A stretch of 64,000 nt of DNA from Vibrio breoganii (GTDB taxonomy: Bacteria; Pseudomonadota; Gammaproteobacteria; Enterobacterales; Vibrionaceae). A model generated the notes under the pieces. The model did no database searches. It saw nothing but the letters and a program-made list of their open reading frames with translations, and was not told where the DNA came from. The position numbers were made by a program, and so were the translations under genes. Positions within the stretch are counted from its first letter, which is position 1, and each line of letters starts with the position of its first letter. Of this stretch, positions 1 to 11,264 are shown one piece after another. The stretch spans positions 558,001-622,000 of the forward strand of contig NZ_CP016177.1 of NCBI RefSeq assembly GCF_001677275.1, in the 5' to 3' direction.

Positions 1-1022
1 TCATTCTATCGGCAACCATGATCTCACCACGCCTCGACAATCCAGAGATAGGATTGGCGATAGGTGTTTTCCTTGGTGGTTTGGTGCAGTTTTTCTTCCA
101 ACTTCCTTTTCTTATTAAAGAAGGCGTTCTGGTTAAACCTAAATGGGGCTGGCGTGACCCTGGTGTGGTGAGAATTCGCACCCTGATGATCCCTGCATTA
201 TTTGGTGTCTCTGTCAGTCAGATCAACTTGCTGCTGGATACCTTCATTGCCAGTTTTCTGCAAACAGGCTCGATTAGCTGGCTCTATTACTCTGACCGTC
301 TTCTTGAATTTCCCTTAGGCTTGTTCGGTATTGCCATTGCAACTGTGATTTTGCCTGCCTTATCTCGAAAACACGTCGATGCACAAAGCGAAGGCTTTGC
401 TTCAACGATGGATTGGGGTGTGCGCATGGTGTTACTGCTTGGATTGCCAGCCATGCTAGGTTTGATCGTATTGGCAAAACCTATGCTAATGGTACTGTTT
501 ATGCGTGGAGAATTCGGTGTCCATGAGGTGCAGCAGTCTTCTTATTCATTAGTGGCCTATGCCTCCGGCTTATTGAACTTCATGTTAATTAAGGTACTAG
601 CGCCTGGTTATTACTCCCGCCAAGATACGAAAACGCCAGTGCGCTACGGCATTATCGCGATGACGTCTAACATGGTGTTCAATATTATTTTTGCTTGGCA
701 TTACGGTTATGTTGGCCTAGCAATGGCCACGGCCTTGTCGGCATTTGTGAATATGGGCTTATTGTATAGAGGCTTGCACAAAGCTCAGGTGTACCGTTTA
801 ACTCGTCAAACCCTTGGCTTTATGTTGCGCCTTGGAATATCGGGTAGCGCTATGGTAGGCGCCATCTTATATCTACTTAAGCCACTAGAGAGTTGGCTGA
901 GCATGTCTCTTACTGAGAGAATTCTTGAGTTAACCTTGATGATAGGGACTGGTGGTGTGGCGTATTTATTAACGGCATTAGTGCTTGGTGTTCGATTTAA
1001 GCACCTAAAAGCCAGTGCTTAA
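1..1022 (+). CDS. murJ: Lipid II flippase MurJ, 5'-truncated by the window edge
   Basis: The C-terminal two thirds of MurJ (MviN), the inner-membrane flippase that moves undecaprenyl-linked peptidoglycan precursor lipid II to the periplasmic face. The frame is open from base 3 with no start; about 340 of the family's roughly 510-520 residues are visible. The product is a succession of hydrophobic segments typical of the MOP exporter superfamily, with the family stretch SWLYYSDRLLEFPLGLFGIA and the loop APGYYSRQDTKTPVRYG, both characteristic of MurJ. The methionine at base 18 is internal, not a start. ribF follows, the usual neighbour in gammaproteobacteria. No terminator is seen before ribF, but there is a 126-bp gap that could hold a promoter. 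Confidence 0.95.
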   Translation, partial: ILSATMISPRLDNPEIGLAIGVFLGGLVQFFFQLPFLIKEGVLVKPKWGWRDPGVVRIRTLMIPALFGVSVSQINLLLDTFIASFLQTGSISWLYYSDRLLEFPLGLFGIAIATVILPALSRKHVDAQSEGFASTMDWGVRMVLLLGLPAMLGLIVLAKPMLMVLFMRGEFGVHEVQQSSYSLVAYASGLLNFMLIKVLAPGYYSRQDTKTPVRYGIIAMTSNMVFNIIFAWHYGYVGLAMATALSAFVNMGLLYRGLHKAQVYRLTRQTLGFMLRLGISGSAMVGAILYLLKPLESWLSMSLTERILELTLMIGTGGVAYLLTALVLGVRFKHLKASA

Positions 1023-1148
1023 TTTAGGTCAAAATAAATCAGCGCTTCTCGTTGCTAGCATCTATTACAGGTTTCGGTATATAATTCGCCAGTTTAGGGC
1101 TGTATGGCCCACAATGTCGACTGAGAAGGTTAGGTTTTAACACGTTAC

Positions 1149-2081
1149 ATGCATCTTATCCGAGGTAGCCACAACATACGCTCTGAGCATCAGGGGTGTG
1201 TCTTGACCATAGGTAACTTTGATGGTGTCCACTTAGGGCATCAAACGGTCTTGAAGCAGGTACAACAAAAAGCTGAAGTTCTTGGTCTTCCCGCTGTGGT
1301 GATGACGTTTGAACCCCAGCCTTTAGAGCTATTCCTGCAAAGTAAGGCGCCAGCTAGGCTGACTCGGTTGCGTGATAAATACGTGCAACTCAGTAAATTG
1401 AACCTAGAGCGATTGCTTTGTGTGAACTTTAGTAAGCGCTTTGCCGGACTTCCTCCAGAGCAGTTTATTAAAGAGTTGCTGGTGGAAAAGCTTGGTGTGA
1501 AATTTCTCGTTGTTGGTGATGATTTTCGCTTTGGACGTAAACGTCAAGGTGACTTTTCTATGCTTCAACAAGCAGGAAAAGAGTATGGATTTGAGGTTGT
1601 GAGCACTGAAAGTTTCTGTCTAAATACAGAAAGAGTCAGCAGCACAGCAATTCGTCAGGCGTTAGCCAATGACGAACTGGCACAAGCCAAATCCATGCTA
1701 GGAAGACACTACAGCATTAGTGGGCGTGTATCACACGGACGAAAGCTAGGAAGAACCATAGGTTTTCCTACTGCGAATATCCCATTAAAGCGAACTGTGT
1801 CTCCCGTCTCTGGCGTGTATGTGGTGGAAACCAGCATAGACGGTCGAATGGTTGGTGGCGTGGCTAATGTTGGCCAACGACCAACAGTAAACGGTGTACG
1901 ACAGCAACTAGAAGTACACTTTTTTGATTTTTCAGAAGATTTATACGGCAGACAATTAGAGGTCTGCCTTTTACACAAGTTGCGCGAAGAAGTGAAATTC
2001 CCTTCGTTCGAGGCACTTAAAACACAAATTGAATTAGATGCAGAAGCTGCTCGGGTGTGGTTGCTTCAGCACAGGCGCTGA
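1149..2081 (+). CDS. ribF: Bifunctional riboflavin kinase / FAD synthetase
   Basis: Makes FMN from riboflavin and then FAD from FMN in the cytoplasm. At 310 residues it has the usual bacterial RibF length. The N-terminal adenylyltransferase domain shows TIGNFDGVHLGHQ (about residues 20-32), the HxGH-like nucleotide-binding motif, and SSTAIR near residue 160. The C-terminal flavokinase domain shows GRKLGRTIGFPTANI (about 197-211), with the PTAN motif that binds ATP and Mg. It lies between murJ and ileS, the conserved murJ-ribF-ileS-lspA order. ATG start. Confidence 0.97.
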   Translation: MHLIRGSHNIRSEHQGCVLTIGNFDGVHLGHQTVLKQVQQKAEVLGLPAVVMTFEPQPLELFLQSKAPARLTRLRDKYVQLSKLNLERLLCVNFSKRFAGLPPEQFIKELLVEKLGVKFLVVGDDFRFGRKRQGDFSMLQQAGKEYGFEVVSTESFCLNTERVSSTAIRQALANDELAQAKSMLGRHYSISGRVSHGRKLGRTIGFPTANIPLKRTVSPVSGVYVVETSIDGRMVGGVANVGQRPTVNGVRQQLEVHFFDFSEDLYGRQLEVCLLHKLREEVKFPSFEALKTQIELDAEAARVWLLQHRR

Positions 2082-2175
2082 CGATATTTGAGGCTTTGCA
2101 ATACCATTTGCACTGCATTAAATAGGCGTTCGCCATAATGTCTAACTTCGCCCAATATTACGGAACTAAGAATCG

Positions 2176-5007
2176 ATGACTGACTATAAAGATACCCTGA
2201 ACCTCCCAGAAACAGGGTTTCCAATGCGCGGTAATCTGGCGAATCGTGAACCAGAGATGCTTAAGCGTTGGTATAAAGAAGATCTTTACGGTGCTATCCG
2301 TGAAGCTAAAAAAGGCAATAAGCCTTTTGTTTTGCATGATGGCCCTCCATACGCAAACGGTGACATCCACATTGGTCACGCGCTAAATAAGATTCTTAAA
2401 GACATTATTATTAAATCAAAGACTCTTTCTGGTTACGATGCACCTTATATCCCAGGCTGGGATTGTCACGGTCTTCCAATCGAATTAATGGTTGAGAAGA
2501 AAAAAGGCAAGCCAGGGCATAAGATCTCTGCGGCTGAATTCCGTGAAGAGTGTCGTAAGTACGCTGCTGGTCAGGTTGAAGGTCAGAAAGAAAGCTTCAA
2601 GCGTCTAGGTATCATGGGTGAGTGGGATAAGCCATATCGCACTATGGACTTCGGTACTGAAGCCAACATCATTCGTGCTCTAGGCAAAATCGCAGACAAC
2701 GGTCACCTACTGAAAGGCTTTAAGCCAGTTCACTGGTGTACGGACTGTGGTTCAGCTCTTGCAGAAGCGGAAGTGGAATACAAAGACAAGGTTTCTCCGT
2801 CAATCGATGTGAAATTTGCGGCGGCTGATGAAAAAGCAGTATTGAGCAAATTCTCTCTAGCGGATGGCCATGAAGGCGAAGGTGATATCTCAGTTGTTAT
2901 CTGGACAACGACGCCTTGGACTCTTCCTGCTAACCGCGCTGTATGTATGCGTGACGATCTTGAGTACGTGCTAGTTCAAGTAGAAGGTGAAAACCCTCAG
3001 CGCTTGATCCTTGCTTCTGATCTTGCAAAAGATGTGATGGATCGTGCGGGTATCGAGCACTTCCATAACCTTGGCTTTGCTAAAGGTGCTGATCTTGAAC
3101 TGTTGAATTTCCAACATCCGTTCTATGACTTTACTGTTCCAGCGATCCTTGGTGAGCACGTAACAACAGATTCAGGTACAGGTATCGTTCATACTGCACC
3201 AGGTCACGGTCAAGAGGATTTCGTGGTTGGTCAACATTACAACCTAGAAGTGGCTAACCCTGTGGGTTCAAATGGTGTGTATCTTCCAGATACTGAACTG
3301 TTTGCGGGTCAGCACGTGTTTAAAGCAAACAACTCTGTACTAGAAGTACTTAAAGAGAAAGGTGCTCTGCTACATCACCATGCTTATGAGCACAGCTACC
3401 CACACTGCTGGCGCCACAAAACGCCAATCATCTTCCGTGCTACGCCACAATGGTTTGTCTCTATGGATCAAGCTGGGTTGCGTACAAATGCACTTGAAGC
3501 TATCAAGGGCGTTCAGTGGATGCCTGAGTGGGGTCAAAGCCGCATTGAAGGTATGGTTGAAGGCCGCCCAGAGTGGTGTATCTCTCGTCAGCGTACTTGG
3601 GGTGTACCAATCACCTTGTTTGTACATAAAGAGACTTCTGAGCTTCATCCAGACACTCAACAGCTTATCGAGAAAGTCGCTCAACTTGTTGAGCAAAAAG
3701 GCATTCAAGCTTGGTGGGATGTAGACGCAGTAGAACTTCTTGGCGAAGAAGACGCAGCAAACTACGAGAAAACTCTAGATACCCTAGATGTATGGTTTGA
3801 TTCAGGTGTGACTCACTACTCTGTCGTTGATGCTCGTGAAGAGTTTAACGGTGCAGGTGCAGATCTCTACCTTGAAGGCTCAGACCAACACCGTGGCTGG
3901 TTCCAATCATCATTGATCTCTTCTATTGCAATGAAGGGTGAAGCGCCGTACAAGCAAGTATTGACGCATGGCTTTGTGGTTGATGGCCAAGGCCGTAAGA
4001 TGTCTAAATCAGTGGGTAACGTTGTTGCGCCTAAAGATGTGACTAACAAGCTAGGCGCAGACATTCTTCGTCTATGGGTATCTTCTACAGATTACACGGG
4101 TGAAGTCGCTGTTTCTGATGAAATCCTGAAACGCAGTGCTGATGCATACCGTCGTATCCGTAACACCGCGCGTTTCTTCCTTGCGAACCTAAGTGGCTTC
4201 AACCCTGCAACGGACCTTGTTCCTGCAGAAGAGATGGTTGCGCTAGATCGCTGGGCAGTAGGTCGTGCACAAGCAGCACAACAAGAAATTGTTAAGGCTT
4301 ACGAAGAATACAATACACACGCAGTAACTCAGCGTTTGATGCAGTTCTGTTCTATCGAGATGGGTTCTTTCTACCTAGACGTAATTAAAGACCGTCAGTA
4401 CACAGCGAAGCAGGGCAGTCATGCTCAACGCAGTTGTCAAACTGCACTTTACTACATCGTTGAAGCGCTCGTTCGTTGGATGGCACCAATCATGTCGTTC
4501 ACTGCAGACGAGATCTGGAACGAAATGCCAGGTGAGCGCGATAAGTTCGTATTCACTGGTGAGTGGTTCGATGGTCTATTCGGCTTAGCGGAAGGCGAAG
4601 AACTGAACAATGAGTTCTGGAGTGACGTACAACAAGTTCGTGCTTCTGTGAACAAGCTTCTTGAAGACGCGCGTAAAGAAAAACTGATCGGTGGTTCACT
4701 TCAGGCTGAAGTCACTCTGTTCGCAGACGACGCACTGGCTAGCAAGTTAAACAAGCTTGGTGATGAACTTCGTTTTGTTCTGTTGACGTCTCGCGCTGAT
4801 GTAGCTCCTGTATCAGAGAAATCTGACACGGCTCAGCAAACTGAAATTGAAGGTTTGTTTGTTCAAGTGAATGCGACTGAGCTTGAGAAGTGCGACCGTT
4901 GTTGGCACCACACTGCAGATGTAGGCACTATCGAAGGCCATGAGACTATTTGTGGTCGCTGTGTGTCAAACGTAGAAGGCGAAGGCGAGGTTCGTAAGTT
5001 TGCCTAA
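2176..5007 (+). CDS. ileS: Isoleucyl-tRNA synthetase
   Basis: Charges tRNA-Ile and edits misactivated valine. The 943-residue product matches the class I enzyme of gammaproteobacteria. The nucleotide-binding HIGH motif is visible in [17 protein letters not shown] (about residues 56-72), the editing (CP1) insertion follows, and KMSKS lies near residue 607 in [12 protein letters not shown]-terminal zinc ribbon is formed by CDRCW and CGRC (about residues 905-930), which marks the bacterial type with a C-terminal Zn-binding module. The stop is one base before the lspA ATG, so the two are translationally coupled. Confidence 0.98.
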   Translation: MTDYKDTLNLPETGFPMRGNLANREPEMLKRWYKEDLYGAIREAKKGNKPFVLHDGPPYANGDIHIGHALNKILKDIIIKSKTLSGYDAPYIPGWDCHGLPIELMVEKKKGKPGHKISAAEFREECRKYAAGQVEGQKESFKRLGIMGEWDKPYRTMDFGTEANIIRALGKIADNGHLLKGFKPVHWCTDCGSALAEAEVEYKDKVSPSIDVKFAAADEKAVLSKFSLADGHEGEGDISVVIWTTTPWTLPANRAVCMRDDLEYVLVQVEGENPQRLILASDLAKDVMDRAGIEHFHNLGFAKGADLELLNFQHPFYDFTVPAILGEHVTTDSGTGIVHTAPGHGQEDFVVGQHYNLEVANPVGSNGVYLPDTELFAGQHVFKANNSVLEVLKEKGALLHHHAYEHSYPHCWRHKTPIIFRATPQWFVSMDQAGLRTNALEAIKGVQWMPEWGQSRIEGMVEGRPEWCISRQRTWGVPITLFVHKETSELHPDTQQLIEKVAQLVEQKGIQAWWDVDAVELLGEEDAANYEKTLDTLDVWFDSGVTHYSVVDAREEFNGAGADLYLEGSDQHRGWFQSSLISSIAMKGEAPYKQVLTHGFVVDGQGRKMSKSVGNVVAPKDVTNKLGADILRLWVSSTDYTGEVAVSDEILKRSADAYRRIRNTARFFLANLSGFNPATDLVPAEEMVALDRWAVGRAQAAQQEIVKAYEEYNTHAVTQRLMQFCSIEMGSFYLDVIKDRQYTAKQGSHAQRSCQTALYYIVEALVRWMAPIMSFTADEIWNEMPGERDKFVFTGEWFDGLFGLAEGEELNNEFWSDVQQVRASVNKLLEDARKEKLIGGSLQAEVTLFADDALASKLNKLGDELRFVLLTSRADVAPVSEKSDTAQQTEIEGLFVQVNATELEKCDRCWHHTADVGTIEGHETICGRCVSNVEGEGEVRKFA

Positions 5008-5008
5008 T

Positions 5009-5521
5009 ATGAACTTACTAAAGCAGACAGGGTTACGCTGGCTTTGGCTGGCGGCTCTGATCTTTGTTGCTGATATAGCAATAAAGTTAGTGGTTATGGA
5101 CACCATGGGATATGGCTGGGCGAACCGTATTGAGGTATTACCCTTCTTCAACCTGCTTTATGTACACAACTACGGTGCTGCATTTAGCTTCCTTGGCGAC
5201 CAAGGTGGTTGGCAACGCTGGTTATTTACTGGCATCGCCATTGCCGTATGCGGAATGTTGATGTTCTGGATGCGAAAACTACCTCAAACTGAAAAGTGGA
5301 ATAACATTGCGTATTCACTGATCATTGGTGGCGCTCTAGGCAATGTCTTTGACCGTATCGTGCACGGCTTTGTGGTTGATTACCTCGATTTCTTCGTGGG
5401 AACGTATCACTGGCCTGCTTTCAACCTTGCTGATAGCGCTATTTGTATTGGTGCCGGCATGGTTATTCTTGATGGCTTTATTAGCGGTAAACGCGACTCA
5501 GCTGATTCTGCTGAGAAGTAA
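5009..5521 (+). CDS. lspA: Lipoprotein signal peptidase (signal peptidase II)
   Basis: Inner-membrane aspartyl protease that removes the signal peptide of diacylglyceryl-modified prolipoproteins. The 170-residue product has four hydrophobic segments. The conserved regions with the catalytic aspartates are present: GNVFDRI and FNLADS. I chose the ATG at 5009, one base after the ileS stop, over an in-frame TTG at 5000 that would overlap ileS. In most Vibrio and enterobacteria fkpB and ispH follow lspA; here they are absent and secG comes next. A GTGCTC/GAGCAC hairpin at 5536-5554 lies just after the stop, without a T-run. Confidence 0.96.
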   Translation: MNLLKQTGLRWLWLAALIFVADIAIKLVVMDTMGYGWANRIEVLPFFNLLYVHNYGAAFSFLGDQGGWQRWLFTGIAIAVCGMLMFWMRKLPQTEKWNNIAYSLIIGGALGNVFDRIVHGFVVDYLDFFVGTYHWPAFNLADSAICIGAGMVILDGFISGKRDSADSAEK

Positions 5522-5708
5522 TAACCTTTGATTGGGTGCTCGATAAGTGAGCACTTGATGGTGGTGGCAGTATATTTTACTTGTCACCGCTACAAGGTTT
5601 CGCTAGTATTGCGTCCGCCCTATAAAGGGGCGCGCTAGCTTTGTTGTAATCTAATTTAAATCACGATTATGACGCGCTGGCTCAACAATTTGGAACATAG
5701 GTGGAAAG

Positions 5709-6044
5709 ATGTTTGAAACTCTACTTGTGATTTACCTGTTGGCTGCGCTTGGTGTGATTGGCCTAGTTCTGATTCAACAAGGTAAAGGCGCAGATATGGG
5801 AGCCTCGTTCGGTGCAGGCGCATCAAATACAGTATTTGGCGCAGGCGGCTCTAGTAACTTTTTAACCCGAATGACTGCAGTTTGTGCAACAGTCTTCATC
5901 GTTGTTTGTTTGTTTCTTGGTAATATGTCTACGCATAAAACCGAGTCTCAGTGGGTTGACCCAACAGCTGGTCAAACTATTCAAAAAACAGACGACGCAG
6001 TGAGTGAAATTCCAGCCGAAAAAGGCGCGGATATTCCTCAGTAA
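5709..6044 (+). CDS. secG: Preprotein translocase subunit SecG
   Basis: Small integral membrane subunit of the SecYEG channel. The 111-residue product has two transmembrane segments flanking the conserved loop VLIQQGKGADMGASFGAG and a hydrophilic acidic tail. Its downstream neighbours, tRNA-Leu and then tRNA-fMet-rimP-nusA, match the arrangement in E. coli and Vibrio. Upstream, however, glmM is expected and lspA is found instead. A GGTGG ribosome-binding sequence precedes the ATG. Confidence 0.96.
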   Translation: MFETLLVIYLLAALGVIGLVLIQQGKGADMGASFGAGASNTVFGAGGSSNFLTRMTAVCATVFIVVCLFLGNMSTHKTESQWVDPTAGQTIQKTDDAVSEIPAEKGADIPQ

Positions 6045-6059
6045 GCTGAAATGCTTATT

Positions 6060-6143
6060 GCCGAGATGGTGAAATTGGTAGACACGCCAGCATGAGGTGC
6101 TGGTGCCTTTGGTGTGAGGGTTCGAGTCCCTCTCTCGGCACCA
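6060..6143 (+). tRNA. leuU: tRNA-Leu (anticodon GAG)
   Basis: The acceptor stem GCCGAGA (6060-6066) pairs with TCTCGGC (6133-6139). The anticodon arm CCAGC-ATGAGGT-GCTGG puts GAG at the anticodon. The long variable arm is that of a class II tRNA, the T-loop sequence is GGTTCGAGTCC, and CCA is encoded at 6141-6143. It sits between secG and the initiator tRNA. Confidence 0.96.
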
Positions 6144-6193
6144 TATATTGTTTGAAAAGCAATCTATTAAGCATATAATGCTTAGTAGTCGGA

Positions 6194-6270
<77 letters not shown>

Positions 6271-6367
6271 TTTTTAGTTGAGTCTGAATTTTCAAACATC
6301 ATAACTGAATTTTTTCGGTTATGAGCTAAGCTTCTTTTAGCTTAGTGATATCAGGGTCCAGCAGCAT

Positions 6368-6392
6368 AAAACCCCGACTATCGGGGTTTTTT
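6368..6392 (+). terminator. Intrinsic terminator after the tRNA pair
   Basis: Perfect stem AACCCCGA / TCGGGGTT with a 3-nt loop, followed by a run of T. It would end tRNA transcripts before the rimP operon. A second, longer-looped hairpin (CTAAGC/GCTTAG around 6324-6344) precedes it. Confidence 0.85.
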
Positions 6393-6438
6393 GTTATCTG
6401 CGGTTTATCACTGTGGATGTGTGCTTGGTAAATGAAAT

Positions 6439-6458
6439 GGGCTTTATGCCCTTTTTTT
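6439..6458 (+). terminator. Second hairpin plus T-run just before rimP (attenuator candidate)
   Basis: GGGC-TTTA(T)-GCCC followed by seven T residues, ending about 20 bases upstream of the rimP ATG. The stem is short (4 bp), so it may be a leaky terminator or antitermination target in the leader of the rimP-nusA operon. NusA-dependent control of this leader is known in E. coli; that it applies here is inference. Confidence 0.5.
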
Positions 6459-6478
6459 GTTTCTGGAGTGGTTGAACA

Positions 6479-6934
6479 ATGACTGGTTTAGAAAGACAAC
6501 TAACTGAGATGCTTGAAGCGCCTGTAGAGGCATTAGGTTATGAGTTAGTTGGACTTGAGTTTATTCGCGCGGGCGAATATTCGACATTACGCATTTATAT
6601 CGATAGCGAAAACGGTATTAATGTTGACGATTGTGCTGAAGTAAGCCATCAGGTTAGTGCAGTAATGGATGTAGAAGATCCTATTTCTGTTGCTTATAAC
6701 CTTGAAGTGTCTTCACCAGGACTTGAACGACCGCTTTTTAAAGCCGCACACTATGAACAGTTTGTAGGCCAAGAGGTCAGCATTGTGTTGAAGATGGGTG
6801 TTGGAAATCGCCGCAAGTGGAAGGGCGTTATCAAGGGTGTTGATGGTGAACTCATCACTGTTGAAACCGACAACCAAGATAATGAGTTTGCTCTGAGCAA
6901 CATATCTAAAGCCAATCTGATCCCTAAGTTTTAA
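6479..6934 (+). CDS. rimP: Ribosome maturation factor RimP
   Basis: Needed for maturation of the 30S subunit. 151 residues, the normal RimP length. Recognisable by [17 protein letters not shown] at the N-terminus, the [20 protein letters not shown] strand-turn, and [12 protein letters not shown] in the middle. First gene of the rimP-nusA-infB-rbfA-truB-rpsO-pnp cluster, 23 bases before nusA. The start at 6479 is the only methionine that gives the family N-terminus. Confidence 0.97.
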   Translation: MTGLERQLTEMLEAPVEALGYELVGLEFIRAGEYSTLRIYIDSENGINVDDCAEVSHQVSAVMDVEDPISVAYNLEVSSPGLERPLFKAAHYEQFVGQEVSIVLKMGVGNRRKWKGVIKGVDGELITVETDNQDNEFALSNISKANLIPKF

Positions 6935-6957
6935 GTCTATTTAAAGAGGCTATAAGA

Positions 6958-8445
6958 ATGAATAAAGAAATTCTAGCTGTAGTAGAAGCGGTTTCAAATG
7001 AGAAAGCCGTTCCTCGCGAGCGTATTTTTGAGGCGCTAGAAATCGCGCTTTCAACTGCGACAAAGAAAAAGTACGAGATGGAAATCGAAGTACGTGTTGA
7101 GATCGATCGCAAGAGCGGTAACTTCGAAACTTTCCGTCGCTGGGAAGTGGTTGCTGAAGTTGAAAATCCAACATTGGAAATGTCAATCGAAGCGGCACAG
7201 TTCGACGATGAAACACTGGGTTTAGGTGATTTTGTTGAAGACGAAATTGATTCGGTTAAATTTGACCGTATTACGGTGCAAACAGCGAAGCAAGTTATCG
7301 TACAAAAAGTACGTGAAGCAGAGCGTGAGCAAATCGTTGAACAGTTTATTGATAACGAAGGTGAGCTAATCACTGGTGTTGTTAAGAAAGTAAACCGTGA
7401 AACGGTTGTTCTAGACCTTGGTAACAACGCTGAAGCCGTTATCCTTCGTGATGACCAGCTACCTCGTGAAAACTTCCGTCCAGGCGACCGTGTACGTGGT
7501 CTTCTTTATTCTGTACGTCCAGAAGCACGTGGCTTCCAGCTGTTCATTACTCGCTCTAAGCCTGAAATGCTAACTGAACTATTCCGTATCGAAGTGCCTG
7601 AAATTGCAGAAGACATCATTGAGCTTAAAGCAGCAGCTCGTGATCCAGGTTCTCGTGCGAAGATCGCAGTTAAAACTAACGATCGCCGTATCGACCCAGT
7701 AGGTGCATGTGTAGGTATGCGTGGAGCACGCGTACAGGCTGTATCTGGTGAGTTAGGCAATGAGCGTATCGATATCATCCTTTGGGATGACAACCCAGCA
7801 CAGTTCGTTATCAACGCAATGGCTCCTGCTGATGTAGCGTCAATCATCGTAGATGAAGACACGCACTCAATGGATATCGCTGTTGAAGCTGATAACCTAG
7901 CGCAAGCAATTGGCCGTAGTGGTCAAAACGTACGTTTGGCATCGCAACTTACTGGTTGGGAACTGAACGTAATGACTGTAGAAGACCTACAGAAGAAACA
8001 CGAAGCAGAATCAACTGAAGCTATTGAAAGCTTCATGAAGCACCTAGACCTAGAACAAGATTTCGCAGAAATGTTGGTAGAAGAAGGCTTCTCAACTCTT
8101 GAAGAAGTGGCATACGTGCCAATGAGTGAGCTTTTGGAAATTAACGGTCTAGATGAAGATTTGGTCGAAGAACTACGTAGTCGAGCTAAAGATGCACTCA
8201 CCACCCTTGCACTTGCGCAAGAAGAGTCGTTTGAAGGCCTGCACCCAGCTGATGACCTATTAGCACTAGAAGGCTTAGAGCGCGAAATGGCGTTCAAACT
8301 AGCAGCCAAAGGTGTAGTGACCCTAGAAGATCTTGCTGACCAAGGCACAGATGATCTTGAAGGTATCGACGACTTAACAGAAGAACGTGCTGGTGAGCTA
8401 ATCATGGCTGCACGTAACATCTGTTGGTTTGGTGACGAAGAATAA
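6958..8445 (+). CDS. nusA: Transcription termination/antitermination factor NusA
   Basis: Binds RNA polymerase and nascent RNA and modulates pausing, termination and rrn antitermination. The 495 residues have the full proteobacterial layout: an N-terminal polymerase-binding domain, an S1 domain (about 135-200), KH1 and KH2 (about 200-345, with [19 protein letters not shown] and [17 protein letters not shown]), and two acidic repeats at the C-terminus (about 360-495). The second repeat ends in NICWFGDEE. infB starts 20 bases downstream after GGAGG. Confidence 0.98.
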   Translation: MNKEILAVVEAVSNEKAVPRERIFEALEIALSTATKKKYEMEIEVRVEIDRKSGNFETFRRWEVVAEVENPTLEMSIEAAQFDDETLGLGDFVEDEIDSVKFDRITVQTAKQVIVQKVREAEREQIVEQFIDNEGELITGVVKKVNRETVVLDLGNNAEAVILRDDQLPRENFRPGDRVRGLLYSVRPEARGFQLFITRSKPEMLTELFRIEVPEIAEDIIELKAAARDPGSRAKIAVKTNDRRIDPVGACVGMRGARVQAVSGELGNERIDIILWDDNPAQFVINAMAPADVASIIVDEDTHSMDIAVEADNLAQAIGRSGQNVRLASQLTGWELNVMTVEDLQKKHEAESTEAIESFMKHLDLEQDFAEMLVEEGFSTLEEVAYVPMSELLEINGLDEDLVEELRSRAKDALTTLALAQEESFEGLHPADDLLALEGLEREMAFKLAAKGVVTLEDLADQGTDDLEGIDDLTEERAGELIMAARNICWFGDEE

Positions 8446-8465
8446 TCCGGCACGGAGGTAGTTGC

Positions 8466-11156
8466 ATGACACAACTTACAGTTAAAGCCCTAAGTGAAGA
8501 AATTGGTACGCCGGTTGAGCGCTTAATTGAACAATTAGAAGACGCAGGTCTGAAAAAGAACTCTAGCGACAATGTCACTGACGAAGAAAAGCAGGCATTG
8601 TTGACGCACCTGAAGAAAGAACATGGTGATACGTCTGGCGAGTCTGAACCAACCCGTCTAACTTTACAACGTAAGAAGCGAAGCACACTGAGTGTTGCAG
8701 CTGGCGGCGGCAAGAGCAAGGATGTAACAGTAGAAGTACGTAAGAAGCGTACCTACGTGAAGCGTAGCTCTGTTGATGAGCAAGCTCGTCTAGAAGCTGA
8801 GGAAAAAGCTCGCCTAGAAGCAGAAGTTGCAGCGAAACAAGAAGCTGAAGAGAAAGCGAAACGCGAAGCTGAAGAAAAAGCACAGCGTGAAGCAGAAGCA
8901 AAAGCAAAACGTGACGCTGAAGAAAAAGCGAAACAAGAAGCAGCAGCTAAGGCGAAAGCTAACTCAACTGAAGCTCCACAAATTGACTCTGAAGAGCGTA
9001 AAGTGAAAGATCAAGCAGCAAAAGATGCGGCTGACCTAAAACGTCGCCAAGAAGAAGAAGCTAAGCGCAAAGCGGAACAAGAAGCAGAAAAACTTCTTGA
9101 AGACGCACGTAAACTTGCAGAAGAAAATGCAGAGCGCTGGGCAAAAGAAGAACAAACTAAGAAGACCGAGACTACGGACTACCACGTCACGACTTCTACT
9201 TACGCTCGTGAAGCTGAAGATGCAGCTGACCGTCGTGCAGATGGCGGTGGCCAACGTAAGAAGAAGAAGAAAAAGCCAGCTGATGCTAACGCAAACGCTC
9301 GTGGTAACAACCGTAACCAACGCGGTCAGCGCGGTCGCAAAGGCAAGCTAGCTAAGCCGACTTCAATGCAACAAGGTTTCGATAAGACAGCAACAGTAGC
9401 AAAAGCTGACGTTGCAATCGGTGAAACTATCGTTGTATCTGAACTGGCTAACAAGATGTCAGTTAAAGCGACTGAAGTGATCAAGGTTATGATGAAGATG
9501 GGCGCTATGGCGACTATCAACCAAGTAATCGACCAAGAAACTGCAGCACTTGTTGCTGAAGAAATGGGTCACAAAGTGGTTCTTCGTAAAGAGAACGAAC
9601 TAGAAGAAGCAGTAATGTCAGATCGTGACAGCTCACTTGAGTCTGTATCACGTGCTCCTGTTGTTACTATCATGGGTCACGTTGACCACGGTAAAACTTC
9701 TACACTTGATTACATTCGTAAAGCACACGTTGCTGACGCGGAAGCGGGTGGTATTACCCAGCACATCGGTGCTTACCACGTAGAGACTGACAACGGTATG
9801 ATTACCTTCTTGGATACTCCTGGACACGCCGCGTTTACCGCAATGCGTGCTCGTGGTGCTCAAGCGACAGATATCGTAGTTCTAGTTGTTGCTGCAGATG
9901 ATGGCGTAATGCCACAGACAGTGGAAGCGATTCAGCACGCACAAGCGGCTGGCGTTCCATTGATCGTTGCAGTGAACAAGATCGATAAAGAGGGTGCAAA
10001 CCCAGACAACGTTAAGAACGAACTAGCACAGTACGACGTTATCCCTGAAGAGTGGGGCGGTGAGAACATGTTTGTTCACATCTCTGCGAAACAAGGTACT
10101 AACATCGAAGGTCTACTAGAAACTATCCTTCTACAATCTGAAGTTCTTGAACTTACAGCGGTAGCAGAAGGCATGGCATCTGGTGTGGTTGTAGAATCTC
10201 GCCTTGATAAAGGTCGCGGTCCTGTTGCAACGGTTCTTGTTCAGTCTGGTACGCTTAACAAAGGCGATATCCTACTTTGTGGTCAAGAATACGGCCGTGT
10301 TCGTGCGATGCGCGATGAGAACGGTGCTGAAATCACAGAAGCGGGTCCTTCTATCCCTGTAGAAATCATCGGTCTATCTGGTGTTCCTGCGTCAGGTGAC
10401 GAAGCAACTGTAGTTCGTGATGAGCGTAAAGCTCGTGAAGTAGCAAACTACCGTCAAGGTAAATTCCGTGAAGTGAAACTAGCACGTCAACAGAAAGCGA
10501 AACTAGAGAACATGTTCTCTAACATGACTGCTGGTGAAGTTGCTGAGCTTAACGTTGTACTTAAAGCTGACGTTCAGGGTTCTGTGGAAGCTATCGCTGA
10601 TTCTCTACGTAAACTTTCTACTGAAGAAGTGAAAGTGAACATCGTAGGTTCTGGTGTTGGTGGTATCACTGAGACTGACGCAGTACTTGCTGCAGCGTCT
10701 AACGCTATCGTACTTGGTTTCAACGTTCGTGCTGATGCATCTGCTCGCCGCGCTGTTGAAAACGAGAACCTAGACCTTCGTTACTACTCAATCATTTACC
10801 AATTGATTGACGAAGTTAAACAAGCGATGGGCGGTATGCTTGCTCCAGAATTCAGACAAGAAATCATTGGTCTTGCTGAAGTACGTGACGTATTTAAGTC
10901 ACCTAAACTGGGCGCAATCGCTGGTTGTATGGTTACTGAAGGCGTGATTAAGCGTAACAACCCAATCCGTGTACTTCGTGAAAACGTTGTAATCTACGAA
11001 GGTGAGCTAGAATCTCTACGCCGCTTCAAAGATGACGTACAAGAAGTTAAGAATGGCTACGAGTGTGGTATCGGCGTTAAGAACTATAATGATGTTCGCG
11101 TTGGTGACCAAATCGAAGTATTCGAAATCGTTGAAGTTAAGCGTACTCTTGACTAA
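8466..11156 (+). CDS. infB: Translation initiation factor IF-2
   Basis: GTPase that brings initiator tRNA to the 30S P-site and promotes subunit joining. 896 residues. The N-terminus has the IF2_N fold, then a highly charged Glu/Ala/Lys-rich helical linker (about residues 105-235) built of imperfect [16 protein letters not shown] repeats, then a second IF2_N-like region. The G domain starts with GHVDHGKT (about residue 404), followed by DTPGHAAF and NKIDK. Domains II-IV follow to the end. An internal start of the kind known in E. coli infB cannot be decided by eye. Confidence 0.98.
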   Translation: MTQLTVKALSEEIGTPVERLIEQLEDAGLKKNSSDNVTDEEKQALLTHLKKEHGDTSGESEPTRLTLQRKKRSTLSVAAGGGKSKDVTVEVRKKRTYVKRSSVDEQARLEAEEKARLEAEVAAKQEAEEKAKREAEEKAQREAEAKAKRDAEEKAKQEAAAKAKANSTEAPQIDSEERKVKDQAAKDAADLKRRQEEEAKRKAEQEAEKLLEDARKLAEENAERWAKEEQTKKTETTDYHVTTSTYAREAEDAADRRADGGGQRKKKKKKPADANANARGNNRNQRGQRGRKGKLAKPTSMQQGFDKTATVAKADVAIGETIVVSELANKMSVKATEVIKVMMKMGAMATINQVIDQETAALVAEEMGHKVVLRKENELEEAVMSDRDSSLESVSRAPVVTIMGHVDHGKTSTLDYIRKAHVADAEAGGITQHIGAYHVETDNGMITFLDTPGHAAFTAMRARGAQATDIVVLVVAADDGVMPQTVEAIQHAQAAGVPLIVAVNKIDKEGANPDNVKNELAQYDVIPEEWGGENMFVHISAKQGTNIEGLLETILLQSEVLELTAVAEGMASGVVVESRLDKGRGPVATVLVQSGTLNKGDILLCGQEYGRVRAMRDENGAEITEAGPSIPVEIIGLSGVPASGDEATVVRDERKAREVANYRQGKFREVKLARQQKAKLENMFSNMTAGEVAELNVVLKADVQGSVEAIADSLRKLSTEEVKVNIVGSGVGGITETDAVLAAASNAIVLGFNVRADASARRAVENENLDLRYYSIIYQLIDEVKQAMGGMLAPEFRQEIIGLAEVRDVFKSPKLGAIAGCMVTEGVIKRNNPIRVLRENVVIYEGELESLRRFKDDVQEVKNGYECGIGVKNYNDVRVGDQIEVFEIVEVKRTLD

Positions 11157-11221
11157 TCAACACATTGACAAAAATTGTCTGACCCCTAAGGTTAGATAAT
11201 TGGTTGTTGAATACACCATGG

Positions 11222-11250
11222 GGGGCTTATGCCCCTCATTATTTTTTCTA
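11222..11250 (+). terminator. Hairpin with T-rich tail between infB and rbfA
   Basis: GGGGC-TTAT-GCCCC stem followed, after a few bases, by a run of six T. It resembles the GGGC/GCCC hairpin before rimP and could attenuate the distal part of the operon. The distance between stem and T-run makes it a weak terminator at best. Confidence 0.4.
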
Positions 11251-11264
11251 AAGTGAGAAAAGAA

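Noticed and set aside
8575..8907. Leucine-rich minus-strand frame opposite the infB linker
   Set aside because: Created by the Glu/Ala/Lys repeats of IF-2 read backwards; no start signal.
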